Source: Bacillota bacterium
GTDB lineage: Bacteria > Bacillota > SHA-98 > UBA4971
Assembly: GCA_014360195.1 (NCBI GenBank)
Contig: JACIXY010000027.1
Coordinates: 1 to 35,443, forward strand
Direction of reading: 5' to 3'
Length of the DNA stretch: 35,443 nucleotides
Of this stretch, positions 16,657 through 24,569 are shown in pieces; position 1 is the stretch's first letter; each line of letters opens with the position of its first letter. The notes below the pieces were generated by a model that was given only the letters and a program-made list of their open reading frames with translations, had not been told where the DNA came from and did no database searches. The position numbers were made by a program, and so were the translations under genes.

Positions 16657-16853
16657 GCTCTCACCCCGGTTGTGCACGTTGTCGTTCTACATTCACCATC
16701 CAGCCGGCGATTCCTTCAGATGTCCTTCAGGTGGTGAAGTAGCACCGTAGCGTCCTGCCGACCAGGACTGGACGATGCCTGCGGGCAGCCCGAGGGTGGC
16801 GGGATGCCAAACCGCGCGTCCGGGAACCGTGAGCCTGGCCCATATATCCCCCT

Positions 16854-16917
16854 TTAACCCACGTGTTACAATCTTTAACACGGGCGTCACACGCGCTTAA
16901 ACAGGCTATGCCATAAT
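16854..16917 (+). promoter_or_regulatory. Candidate PhoP boxes and promoter of pstSCA
   Basis: Five hexamers resembling TTAACA recur on one helix face: TTAACC (16854), GTTACA (16865), TTAACA (16875), GTCACA (16886) and TTAAAC (16897), with periods of 11, 10, 11 and 11 bp. Bacillus PhoP binds TT(A/T/C)ACA direct repeats with an 11-bp period. A -10-like CATAAT lies at 16912-16917, so the last boxes cover the -35 position, as expected for a PhoP-activated promoter. Confidence 0.65.
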
Positions 16918-16948
16918 GAGGGTGGCCGAAGGCAGCCGAACGCAACAG

Positions 16949-17110
16949 GGCTTCCGCCCGCGGGAGAACGGGCGGAGGCTCACAGATAAAGCCGGGCAGG
17001 CGACATAATGAAAGCGGCGGGCCACGCCAAGCGCCCTGCAGGTGAGTTCCGAACGGTTCGTACCCGAGCCCGCCGACGCGGATGAAGGTTTCGGGCCCCG
17101 AACGGCGGGC
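16949..17110 (+). other. Structured 5' leader of pstS
   Basis: Downstream of the candidate promoter, CTTCCGCCCG (16951-16960) pairs with CGGGCGGAGG (16969-16978) around an 8-nt loop. Further on, GCCCGCCG (17068-17075) can pair with CGGCGGGC (17103-17110), enclosing the small palindrome TTCGGGCCCCGAA. I do not recognise a known riboswitch class. The leader before the pstS start is about 260 nt, unusually long. Confidence 0.45.
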
Positions 17111-17186
17111 GGAAGCTCCTGATGACATACCCCGGCTGCGGTCGGACCACAAGTATTCGAAACCTAGGCAAGGAGGTTAACAGGGC

Positions 17187-18029
17187 ATGAAGTCTGCGCT
17201 AAAGAGGGTTGCTCTCATCCTCTCCCTTACGCTGGTCATAGGCCTCGGTGCAGGCCTCGCCCAGGCGAAGCAGCAGATCACGCTTCAGGGCTCCACGACG
17301 GTTCTCCCCATCGCCCAGAGGGCTGCAGAGCTGTTCATGGCGAAGAACCCCGAGGTGTCCATCTCCGTGAGGGGCGGCGGTTCCGGCAACGGCATAGCGG
17401 CCCTCATCGACAAGGCCGTCCAGATCGCGAACGCGTCTCGATTCATCAAGTTTGACGAGGTCAAGAAGGCTGTCGCAAACGGCGTGTACCCGGTCCCGCA
17501 TCGGATCGCCCTCGATGGAATTGCTGTGGTTGTGAACCCCAAGAACTCCGTAGACAAGCTCACTATTGCGCAGCTCAAGAAAATCTACACCGGCGAGATC
17601 ACCAACTGGAAAGAGGTTGGCGGGCCGGACAAGAAGATCGTGGTCATCTCCCGCGACACGAGCTCCGGCACGTATGAGGTGTTCGAGGAACTCGTGCTCC
17701 AGGGCGCGAAGGTCGTCGCAAGCGCTCTGCTGCAGGCCTCCAACGGTGCCGTGTCCGACGTGGTGTCCAGGACCCCCGGTGCGGTGGGCTACGTTGGGCT
17801 TGGGTACCTGTCAGACAAGCTGAAAGCGGTCAAGATCGGCGCCACAGAGAAGGCCTACATCGAGCCATCCCTGGCAACGGTGCAGGCGGGCCAGTATCCG
17901 ATAGCGAGAAACCTCTACATGTTCACTAACGGCTGGCCGACCGGCGATGCGGCGAGGTTCATAAACTTCATCCTGAGCGCCGAGGGCCAGAAGATCGTCA
18001 GGGAAGAGGGTTTCGTCCCGCTCTATTAG
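17187..18029 (+). CDS. pstS: Phosphate ABC transporter substrate-binding protein PstS
   Basis: Captures inorganic phosphate outside the membrane for the PstCAB transporter. 280 aa; ATG 17187 follows AAGGAGG at 17169-17175. Residues 1-27 form a signal peptide ending AQA-K, with no lipobox cysteine, so it may be soluble or retained differently from the usual Gram-positive lipoprotein. Phosphate-binding segments are GSTTVLPIAQ, RGGGSGNGIAAL and SRDTSSGTYEVF. First gene of pstSCA, behind the candidate PhoP boxes. Confidence 0.95.
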   Translation: MKSALKRVALILSLTLVIGLGAGLAQAKQQITLQGSTTVLPIAQRAAELFMAKNPEVSISVRGGGSGNGIAALIDKAVQIANASRFIKFDEVKKAVANGVYPVPHRIALDGIAVVVNPKNSVDKLTIAQLKKIYTGEITNWKEVGGPDKKIVVISRDTSSGTYEVFEELVLQGAKVVASALLQASNGAVSDVVSRTPGAVGYVGLGYLSDKLKAVKIGATEKAYIEPSLATVQAGQYPIARNLYMFTNGWPTGDAARFINFILSAEGQKIVREEGFVPLY

Positions 18030-18087
18030 GTCTATGACGATCGGTGGGATGAACAACCGACCGTCAAACCCGCACCTTCAACCCACT

Positions 18088-18114
18088 GGGCAGGGGCCGG
18101 AGACGCTCCTGCCC
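18088..18114 (+). other. Hairpin between pstS and pstC
   Basis: GGGCAGG (18088-18094) and CCTGCCC (18108-18114) form a 7-bp GC stem with a 13-nt loop, 59 bases after the pstS stop. With no U-tract it is more likely an mRNA-stabilising or attenuating hairpin that makes PstS more abundant than the permeases (inference). Confidence 0.5.
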
Positions 18115-18156
18115 TCTCCCCGTTGCGCGAGGGGAATGGAAGCGGGAGGGATATGC

Positions 18157-19044
18157 TTGCGAAGCCGGATACGCGAGAATCTCATACGGGTCGTCCTTAC
18201 GGTGGTCGCGTTTTCGTCGCTGGTCTTTCTCGTTGGCATCGTGCTCGTGCTCTTCAGAGAAGGCTTGCCCATATTCCAGAAGACCGGCCTTGCCCATTTC
18301 ATCTTCGGGCGCGACTGGTACCCCACCTATGACCCGCCCTCGTTCGGGACACTCCCGCTCATGGCCGCGTCGTTCCTCGTCACGGTGGGTGCCATGGTTA
18401 TCGCCATACCCATCGGCGTGGCTTCAGCCATCACCATCTCGCAGATCCTTCCCGGACGCGTCCGCGGGATAGTCAAGCCTGTGGTGGAGCTTCTGGCAGG
18501 CGTGCCGTCCGTGGTGTACGGGCTCTTCGGGATGCAGATCTTGGCGCCCCTGGTGATGAACGTGTTCGGGCTTCCCACAGGCCTCACGGCGCTTACAGCT
18601 TCCATCATCCTCGGGATCATGGCGCTCCCGACGGTTGTCAGCATCGCGGAGGACGCTCTCTCCGCCGTGCCCGGGACCTACCGGGAGGCTTCGTACGCGC
18701 TTGGGGCCACCAGGTGGGAAACCATAAGTCGGGTCCTGGTTCCGGCGGCCTCGTCTGGCATAGTGACGGCGAGCCTGCTCGGCATGGGCCGGGCAATAGG
18801 GGAAACCATGACCGTGCTCATGGTGGCCGGCGGGGCGGCGGTGGTGCCTACTTCGTTCCTGCAGCCTGTCCGACCCATGACCGCGACGATCGCTGCAGAG
18901 ATGGGCGAGGCGCCGGTTGGCGGCAGCCACTATCACGCCCTCTTCGCCATCGCGATCGTGCTTTTCGTAGTGACTCTCGCATTCAACATGGTGGCCGACG
19001 GTTTTACCAGACGGTTCCAGAGGAAGGTGGCGGGCGGACGATGA
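18157..19044 (+). CDS. pstC: Phosphate ABC transporter permease PstC
   Basis: Inner-membrane half-permease of the Pst system, about six helices, 295 aa from TTG 18157. That start follows GGGAGGG by 6 bases and opens MRSRIRENLIRVVLTVVAFS, matching the family. An ATG at 18034 would add 41 non-conserved residues encoded across the hairpin. The permease EAA-loop region is visible in YREASYALGATRWETISRVLVP. The stop overlaps the pstA start (ATGA). Confidence 0.9.
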   Translation: MRSRIRENLIRVVLTVVAFSSLVFLVGIVLVLFREGLPIFQKTGLAHFIFGRDWYPTYDPPSFGTLPLMAASFLVTVGAMVIAIPIGVASAITISQILPGRVRGIVKPVVELLAGVPSVVYGLFGMQILAPLVMNVFGLPTGLTALTASIILGIMALPTVVSIAEDALSAVPGTYREASYALGATRWETISRVLVPAASSGIVTASLLGMGRAIGETMTVLMVAGGAAVVPTSFLQPVRPMTATIAAEMGEAPVGGSHYHALFAIAIVLFVVTLAFNMVADGFTRRFQRKVAGGR

Positions 19045-20003
19045 GAGGCGCGGAGGACCGAGCGATAACGGGAGGAAGGATGGTTCCGAGGGGGGCGGGG
19101 GCGCCGGGGGCGCCGGTGGGGACGCGGCCCGCTGAGGCCGAGGCAGGGGTCCGCAGGCAGCGGCGGCAACGCCGCCAGACCGGCATGTTCGCGCTCATGA
19201 TCGCGGCCCTCGTTATCGCGCTGGGCTTTCTGGCACTCCTGGTGGGATTTGTAGCGGCGCGTGGCATTAGCGTCATAAACTGGGAATTCATCACGCAGAT
19301 GCCACGGAACGCTATGACCGAGGGCGGCATTCTCCCCGCGATCCTGGGGACATTCTATCTGGTCGTCGGCGCCATGGTGATGGCGACGCCGCTCGGTGTC
19401 GGGTCGGCCATTTTCCTCACCGAGTATGCCAGGCAGGGTCCGGTGGTGCGGGCCATCAGGATCGGCGTGAACAACCTTGCGGGGGTTCCATCGGTGGTTT
19501 TCGGTCTGTTTGGCCTCGCGGTGTTCGTGAAGATGTTCGGGTTCGGGGTGTCCATCCTCTCGGGCGCACTTACCCTGGGGATCGTGGTGTTGCCCACTAT
19601 CATCAGGGCATCTGAGGAGGCGATTCTGGCGGTCCCGGCGTCATACCGCGAGGCGTCGCTTGCCCTGGGCGCCACGAAGTGGCAGACGGTGCGGTATGCC
19701 GTGCTGCCCTCGGCCATGCCCGGCATCCTGACAGGGTGCATCCTCGGGGTCGGAAGGGTGGCCGGCGAGACGGCGCCTATCATGTTCACAGCGGCGACGT
19801 TCTTCACTGCACGGCTGCCGGGGTCCATCTTCGAGGAGGTCCAGGCGCTGCCATATCACATCTATGCCCTTGTTACAGAGGGCACACACCCGGAGGCGCA
19901 GGTGCCGATCGCCTTCGGGACCGCGCTGGTGCTCCTGGCCCTCGTCCTCGGCGTGGACCTCGCCGCGATAATATTGAGATCGCGGTATGAGAAGACGCGC
20001 TGA
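19041..20003 (+). CDS. pstA: Phosphate ABC transporter permease PstA
   Basis: Second Pst permease, 320 aa. ATG 19041 overlaps the pstC stop; ATG 19080 (after GGAGGAAGG) is an alternative. The first ~50 residues are a charged, Gly/Ala/Arg-rich cytoplasmic extension (RRQRRQRRQ), longer than usual, followed by about six helices. The EAA loop is seen in YREASLALGATKWQTVRYAVLP, and GRVAGETAPIMFTAA is conserved. The ATPase gene pstB, normally next, is absent here; arsC follows instead. Confidence 0.92.
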   Translation: MRGAEDRAITGGRMVPRGAGAPGAPVGTRPAEAEAGVRRQRRQRRQTGMFALMIAALVIALGFLALLVGFVAARGISVINWEFITQMPRNAMTEGGILPAILGTFYLVVGAMVMATPLGVGSAIFLTEYARQGPVVRAIRIGVNNLAGVPSVVFGLFGLAVFVKMFGFGVSILSGALTLGIVVLPTIIRASEEAILAVPASYREASLALGATKWQTVRYAVLPSAMPGILTGCILGVGRVAGETAPIMFTAATFFTARLPGSIFEEVQALPYHIYALVTEGTHPEAQVPIAFGTALVLLALVLGVDLAAIILRSRYEKTR

Positions 20004-20064
20004 AGCCGCGGAGGGCCGACCAGGTCACACTCGACGCCGCGATGCCGGAAGGGGAGAAGTGCGG

Positions 20065-20490
20065 ATGACAGAGAAGAAAAAGAAGAAGGTGCTGTTTCTT
20101 TGCACAGGCAACTCGTGCCGGAGCCAGATGGCCGAGGGGTTCGTCCGCGCACTGGGCGGCGAAAGCTGGGAGGCGTATAGCGCCGGGCTAGACCCCCAGG
20201 GCGTGAATCCCAATGCTATAAAGGTCATGTCGGAGGCCGGGATCGACATATCCGAGCAGAAGTCAAAACTGATAGACCCCGCGGTTCTTGAAAACGTTGA
20301 TCTCATCGTGACGCTGTGCGGCAGCGCTGATGAGAAATGCCCGGCGGTCCCGGCCCGCGTCAGGCGCGAGCACTGGCCGCTTGAAGACCCGGCCAAGGCC
20401 ACCGGTTCGCCCGACGAGGTCCTGGAGGTCTTCAGGCGGGTCCGCGACGAGATCCGCCGTCGCGTTGAGGGGCTGGTAGGTCAGAACTGA
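20065..20490 (+). CDS. arsC: Arsenate reductase, thioredoxin-coupled (LMW-phosphatase fold)
   Basis: Reduces arsenate to arsenite using a Cys triad recycled by thioredoxin. 141 aa; ATG 20065 follows AAGGGGAG. The P-loop CTGNSCRS holds nucleophile C13 and R19. C85 and C92 in TLCGSADEKCP keep the 7-residue spacing of C82/C89 in Bacillus/Staphylococcus ArsC, and REHWPLEDPAKATG is the family's C-terminal motif. That triad argues against a plain tyrosine phosphatase. Following pst genes, it may detoxify arsenate taken up as a phosphate analogue. Confidence 0.92.
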   Translation: MTEKKKKKVLFLCTGNSCRSQMAEGFVRALGGESWEAYSAGLDPQGVNPNAIKVMSEAGIDISEQKSKLIDPAVLENVDLIVTLCGSADEKCPAVPARVRREHWPLEDPAKATGSPDEVLEVFRRVRDEIRRRVEGLVGQN

Positions 20491-20590
20491 AGACGGTGCG
20501 CCGCGTCGCCCCGTAATGCGCATATTGCAGCAGGATATGGTTACTCTATGGTTAGCATCAAGCCAATCTCAGCGCAGGGGGTGAAAGCAA

Positions 20591-20926
20591 GTGGGCGACT
20601 GGCTGCGCCACATCGTAAGGTTCGTTGTGTCGGCTCTGGTGCTCATGTTCATCGGGCTCATAGTGCCGGGCTTCAGCACCCTGAGCTTCGTCAATGCCCT
20701 GATCGCAGCCGCGGTCATAACGGGCCTCGGATACATCATCGAGGCCGCCGTTGGAAGAAGCGTTTCTCCGTTCGGCCGGGGGGTAGTCGGGTTCCTCGTA
20801 TCAGCCGCGGTCATCTATGTCTCCCAGTTCGTTGTTCCGGCGATGCGCGTGACGGTCCTCGGCGCCTTGATAGCCGCGTTCATCATAGGGCTCGTGGACA
20901 CGTTCATCCCGACCACCTTGAGATAG
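20591..20926 (+). CDS. Phage-holin-family / YvlD-like small membrane protein
   Basis: 111 aa with four hydrophobic segments: about 8-25, 30-50, 62-80 and 85-107. This matches the four-helix phage_holin_4_2 (YvlD) family, which in chromosomes is usually not phage-linked. Start GTG 20591, with GGGGGTGA 7 bases upstream. No phage genes are nearby. The function of the family is poorly defined, with envelope stress roles suggested for some members. Followed by a dense repeat cluster. Confidence 0.8.
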   Translation: MGDWLRHIVRFVVSALVLMFIGLIVPGFSTLSFVNALIAAAVITGLGYIIEAAVGRSVSPFGRGVVGFLVSAAVIYVSQFVVPAMRVTVLGALIAAFIIGLVDTFIPTTLR

Positions 20927-21080
20927 TCCTGTTCGGAGCCGCCAGATTGCGTACAAGATTGTGTCTACGGCCGGCAGCTTCGGCGCGAGTTCCCCGCCCG
21001 TCTTGGACGGGGATTTTCGCTTGTCCGGCCCTGGCAAGGGGGGCGACCGGCCAGAGCCCCGCTGATCCAGGTAGATCGCC

Positions 21081-21206
21081 ATAAGTGATCGCCGCTTTCA
21101 GAGAGCGCACGCGCCGTGCAGGGTTGCCGGTGTTGCACTCTCTCTTTGAGTCACCGGCAACCCGAGACCTCGGAAAACGAGAGAAAACGAATAACCTCAT
21201 ACTTAG
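21081..21206. repeat. Palindromic repeat copy R7 (B-type ends, short centre)
   Basis: It starts ATAAGTGATCGCC and ends ACCTCATACTTAG. Arms GGGTTGCCGGTGTTGCACTC and GAGTCACCGGCAACCC surround TCTCTTT. The outer arms match R1 (GATCGCCATAAGT upstream, CCTCGGAAAACGAGAGAAAAC near the end), but the centre is the short cassette of R4 and R6. Tips and centres are therefore exchangeable modules. Confidence 0.85.
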
Positions 21207-21309
21207 GGGCCAGCAAGTGACTGAGGCGCCAACCAGGGAAGCGCGAGCCGAGGCAGCGCCAGCTGGCGCAGCGCCGCGCCACCGATGCGCCGAGCTAGCA
21301 ATGCCCCGA

Positions 21310-21510
21310 GCTAAGTGAGGGTGCGTTAGTTCTCGCCCCTCTTCCAGTAGTTGCCGGGTTGCCGGTGTTGCACTCGGGGACGGCGCCCCAAGCGGGGCGC
21401 GCTTCGCCAAAATCCGGCCCGTCTGGCTAGTGGCCGGATTTTGACACCCCTCGTGCAATCACCGGCAACCCCTCCCAAAAGTCGGGAGCATTTCTGCACC
21501 CTCACTTAGC
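21310..21510. repeat. Palindromic repeat copy R8 (A-type ends, long centre)
   Basis: The best-preserved copy (201 bp). Its ends GCTAAGTGAGGGTGC and GCACCCTCACTTAGC are a perfect 15-bp terminal inverted repeat. Inside are GGTTGCCGGTGTTGCACTC, the long centre with GGCGCCCCAAGCGGGGCGC and GGCCGGATTTTG, then GTGCAATCACCGGCAACC and the CTCCCAAAAGTCGGGAG hairpin. The orientation is inverted relative to R5 and R10. No clear target-site duplication is seen. Confidence 0.95.
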
Positions 21511-21661
21511 GAGGCGCGGGTTAGCGGAGCGCCAGCCGACGAAGCGGCCGGTGAGCGAAGCGGCGGGAGGCCGAAGTACCGAGCTGAGCCACTGCATCGC
21601 TCAGCAGCTGCGCCGCCGCTCGACCTCCAACGGCGCCCAGGTTCCCCGGTCGCCATCCCCG

Positions 21662-21727
21662 CTAGGTGTGGGTGCAGGAATGCTCCCGCCTCTCAGGAGG
21701 GGCTGTCGGTGACTCATAGAGACAAGT
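21662..21727 (+). repeat. Palindromic repeat copy R9 (degenerate half element)
   Basis: GCTAGGTGTGGGTGCAGGAA, then CTCCCGCCTCTCAGGAG and GGCTGTCGGTGACTCA, follow the left half of the short-centre form with several changes; the right half is gone. It lies 86 bases upstream of the mscS-family start, similar to the position of R2 before the protease gene. Confidence 0.65.
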
Positions 21728-21812
21728 CGCGATGCCAGGTGTCGGGTGGCGGGAGGATATCCCGGCATCGCTGACGAAACATCATGTCAGCAATACGGCA
21801 GGGGGGAAAGAC

Positions 21813-22715
21813 GTGAGTGGATTGTTTGATACTGTCGCCGCGGCGTTTTCGGGCGATGTGCCGCTCGACAAACTCATCGACCTGGCGCTTGGCGCCGGGG
21901 GAACCATCATCCGTATTGTGATCACGCTCGTCGTGGCTTTTCTTCTCGTAAAGGCCTCGAACGCGCTCGTCGACAAGCTCATAACGCAGCGGACAACGGA
22001 GGAGCAGAGGTTCATGGACGAACGCAAGGCGAGAACTCTCCGCTCCCTCCTCAAGAGCCTTCTGCGGTATGCTATATACCTCTTTGCGGGCATATCGATC
22101 CTCAGCGAGCTTGGGGTGGACACCACGAGTCTCCTCGCCGGTGCGGGGCTGGCAGGCCTGGCCATAGGCTTCGGCGCGCAGAACCTTGTCCGCGATGTCA
22201 TCAACGGGTTCTTTATCCTGTTTGAGGACCAGTTCGCCGTAGGGGACTATGTCACGGTCGGTGACGCGGAGGGGATCGTGGAATCCATAGGGCTTCGCAC
22301 CACTAGCATACGGGCATTCAGTGGAGCGCTTCAAATCGTTCCCAACGGGCAGATATCGAAGGTCGTAAACCACATGGGCAGCGCGATGCGGGTTCTGTTC
22401 AGCGTTACCGTGGACTACCGTACTGACATCAACCGGGCAATCGAGGTGCTCGCCCGCGACTTCGAGAAGGCGAAGGTGGAGATCCCCGACATCGTGGACG
22501 GCCCCACGGTGCTCGGCGTGAGCGCCCTCGGCGAGTCGGGTGTCGACCTGCTCATCATAGCCAAGGCCAAACCCATGGAGCAGTGGCACGTTGAGCGCGA
22601 CCTCAAGAAGCGCGTCAAGGAGGTCTTCGACCGGGAAGGCATCGTCATCCCATATCCGCACATGCAAGTGCTTCTGGAGAAAGATGAGAAGCCGTCCGAG
22701 ACGCGAGGGACCTGA
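21813..22715 (+). CDS. Small-conductance mechanosensitive channel (MscS family)
   Basis: Releases solutes on hypo-osmotic shock. 300 aa. GTG 21813 has GGGGGGAA just upstream; the longer frame starts inside or near R9 and lacks conservation. Helices lie at about 25-48 and 80-100, followed by the pore-lining, glycine/alanine-rich LLAGAGLAGLAIGFGAQNLV. VVNGFF-like DVINGFFILFEDQFAVGDYV then leads into the beta domain with VPNGQI. In Bacillota, mscS next to ychF and rpsF is a common origin-region order. Confidence 0.92.
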   Translation: MSGLFDTVAAAFSGDVPLDKLIDLALGAGGTIIRIVITLVVAFLLVKASNALVDKLITQRTTEEQRFMDERKARTLRSLLKSLLRYAIYLFAGISILSELGVDTTSLLAGAGLAGLAIGFGAQNLVRDVINGFFILFEDQFAVGDYVTVGDAEGIVESIGLRTTSIRAFSGALQIVPNGQISKVVNHMGSAMRVLFSVTVDYRTDINRAIEVLARDFEKAKVEIPDIVDGPTVLGVSALGESGVDLLIIAKAKPMEQWHVERDLKKRVKEVFDREGIVIPYPHMQVLLEKDEKPSETRGT

Positions 22716-23113
22716 GCAGCACTACTAGCACGAGCACTAGCACGAGCACGAGAACGTCGAAGGTTTAGAGGCGCATCTGCGGGTGTGAAGCCCAGGCCGG
22801 GGCGCGTGCGGTGATTGTCGCGCCTCAGGGTTACCCAACCCCAGAGCCAGAAGAGCCAAACGGTCAGAAACCTACCAGGTTGACCCGCGAGGGTGGATGG
22901 ATTCCAACCACGTGGAACCGCCCGCGCGACAGGATGGTGGCAAATCGACGAGGACAAGCGCGTCAGGTGGCAACCAAACGACCACCCCCTGGCCCTGGGA
23001 TCTGCTCAGATCGCGACCACCTTATGAGCATGGCCGGGGCAGGTGGCCGCCAAATGACCAGGGCTGACCCTTGTGGGGGAGGGGCGGGTGATGGGCGGAG
23101 GAGGCGGAAGCCC
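22716..23113 (+). other. mscS-DUF951 intergenic region
   Basis: About 400 bp without a convincing gene, though one frame is open from 22811 into DUF951. Two perfect ACTAGCACGAGC units lie at 22724-22747, followed by a partial one. The stretch 22900-23060 repeats GGTGGC and CAAA(T/C)GACCA-like strings. CCACGTGG at 22909-22916 resembles the parS core only. Confidence 0.5.
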
Positions 23114-23317
23114 TTGAAGTTCTACATAGGAGATGTGGTCCGGCTCAAGAAACAGCATCCGTGCGGCTCCTACGAATGGGAGGTCATGCGCGTGGGGGCG
23201 GACTTCCGCATCAAGTGTCTGGGGTGCGGCCGCGTGGTGATGCTCAGCCGACCGAAGTTCGAGAAGAGCGTCAAGCAGATAGTGTCGCAGCCGGGAGGCG
23301 AGGGGGGCGAGGTGTGA
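23114..23317 (+). CDS. DUF951 family protein
   Basis: 67 aa. TTG 23114 is chosen because GGAGGAGG lies 9 bases upstream and the frame then matches the family from its first residue: LKFYIGDVVRLKKQHPCGSY, then EWEVMRVGADFRIKCLGCG and VVMLSRPKFEKSVK. C17, C35 and C38 are conserved and may bind metal. The family is small, Bacillota-specific and of unknown function, nearly always beside ychF. Its stop overlaps the ychF start by one base. Confidence 0.9.
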   Translation: MKFYIGDVVRLKKQHPCGSYEWEVMRVGADFRIKCLGCGRVVMLSRPKFEKSVKQIVSQPGGEGGEV

Positions 23318-24423
23318 TGGTCCGCATCGGCATTGTGGGGCTCCCCAACGCAGGCAAGTCCACGCTATTCAACGCCCTCACCCGAGGCGCGGCGCAGGTG
23401 GCGAGCTACCCCTTCACCACGATCGACCCGAACGTCGGGGTCGTTCCGGTTCCGGACGAAAGGCTCGATGCCATTGCCAGGATCACGAAACCCGAGAAAC
23501 TTACTGCGACTACCGTGGAGTTCGTCGATATCGCAGGCCTTGTGAAAGGGGCAAGCCGCGGCGAGGGCTTGGGGAACCGCTTCCTCGGGCACATCCGCGA
23601 GGTGGATGCCATCTCGCACGTGGTGAGATGCTTTGAGGACCCCGAGGTGCCGCACGTGTCGGGAAGGCTAGACCCTGTGAGCGACGTGGAGACTGTCGAG
23701 CTTGAGCTCATCCTGGCCGACCTCGAGACGGTGGAGAAGAGGCGGGAAAAAACGGCAAGGATGCAGAAGGGCGGCAACAAGCAGTACGAGGAGGAGACCG
23801 CCCTCATGGACAGGCTCAAGGGCGAGCTTGAGCGGGGCAGGCCCGCAAGGCTCGTCCCCATGTCTTGCGAGGAGAGGGCGAGTGTTGCGGATCTCTTTCT
23901 CCTCACGATGAAGCCCGTCATCTACGTCGCCAACATCGGCGAGGATGACCCCCGGGATGGCGCAGGGCGGGTGCGCGCTCTGGCGGAGTGGGCGGCCGCC
24001 CGGGCGGACCGCGCGCCGGTGGTCGTAGTCTCGGCGAAGATCGAGTCGGAGCTTCTCAGCCTCGACCGGGACGAGGCCATGGAATACCTCCGCGAGCTGG
24101 GGATGGAGTTTTCCGGGCTTGACAGGGTCGTGCTGGCGGCATATCGCGCGCTCGACCTCATAACTTTCTACACCACAAAGGGACAGGAGACGAGGGCGTG
24201 GACCCTCCGTCGTGGGAGCACGGCCTACGAAGCCGCGGGGAAGATCCACTCCGACATCCAGCGGGGGTTCATCAGGGCGGAGGTGGTCCGCTACGATGAC
24301 CTGGCGGCGGCGGGGTCCTTCGCCGAGGCCAGAGAGAAGGGGCTCCTGAGGCTGGAAGGTCGCGACTACGTGGTCCAGGACGGGGACATAATCCTGTTCC
24401 GGTTCAGCGAGCCGTCGCGTTAG
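23317..24423 (+). CDS. ychF: Redox-regulated ATPase YchF (Obg-family)
   Basis: 368 aa, normal length. The P-loop is GLPNAGKST, the G3 region DIAGLVKGASRGEGLGNRFL, and the usual NKxD is replaced by an NxxE-type motif in YVANIGEDD. This explains the ATP preference of the family. A coiled-coil insert lies at about 125-160 and a C-terminal TGS domain (LITFYTTKGQETRAWTLRRG) near 300-367. YchF associates with ribosomes and stress responses. Start ATG 23317 is coupled to the DUF951 stop. Confidence 0.97.
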   Translation: MVRIGIVGLPNAGKSTLFNALTRGAAQVASYPFTTIDPNVGVVPVPDERLDAIARITKPEKLTATTVEFVDIAGLVKGASRGEGLGNRFLGHIREVDAISHVVRCFEDPEVPHVSGRLDPVSDVETVELELILADLETVEKRREKTARMQKGGNKQYEEETALMDRLKGELERGRPARLVPMSCEERASVADLFLLTMKPVIYVANIGEDDPRDGAGRVRALAEWAAARADRAPVVVVSAKIESELLSLDRDEAMEYLRELGMEFSGLDRVVLAAYRALDLITFYTTKGQETRAWTLRRGSTAYEAAGKIHSDIQRGFIRAEVVRYDDLAAAGSFAEAREKGLLRLEGRDYVVQDGDIILFRFSEPSR

Positions 24424-24452
24424 GCCCTCCGGGATATCACCCGTTCGCATGA

Positions 24453-24481
24453 TTGCCCCATGTGGTTGCCGATGTTATAAT
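24453..24481 (+). promoter_or_regulatory. SigA-type promoter of rpsF-ssb-rpsR
   Basis: TTGCCC (24453-24458) and a consensus TATAAT (24476-24481) are separated by exactly 17 bp, about 90 bases before the rpsF start. Confidence 0.75.
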
Positions 24482-24569
24482 AGGGACGGCGGTTGTCCGA
24501 AGAGCGCCAGAGCGTCATCCCTGCTCCACGCGAGGCGTGGGGCCATATGTCCAGAGGGAGGTGAAAGAG

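Noticed and set aside
20548-21084. 178-aa ORF overlapping the holin-like gene
   Set aside because: Arg/Pro/His-rich out-of-frame shadow; the 111-aa frame has the membrane pattern and the ribosome binding site.
1160-21510. CRISPR array or integron attC interpretation of the palindromic repeats
   Set aside because: Copies are dispersed over kilobases, in both orientations, without regular spacers, integrase or cas genes.
22908-22923. Second parS-like sequence around CCACGTGG
   Set aside because: Only the CACGTG core and one flank match; too many mismatches in the outer bases.
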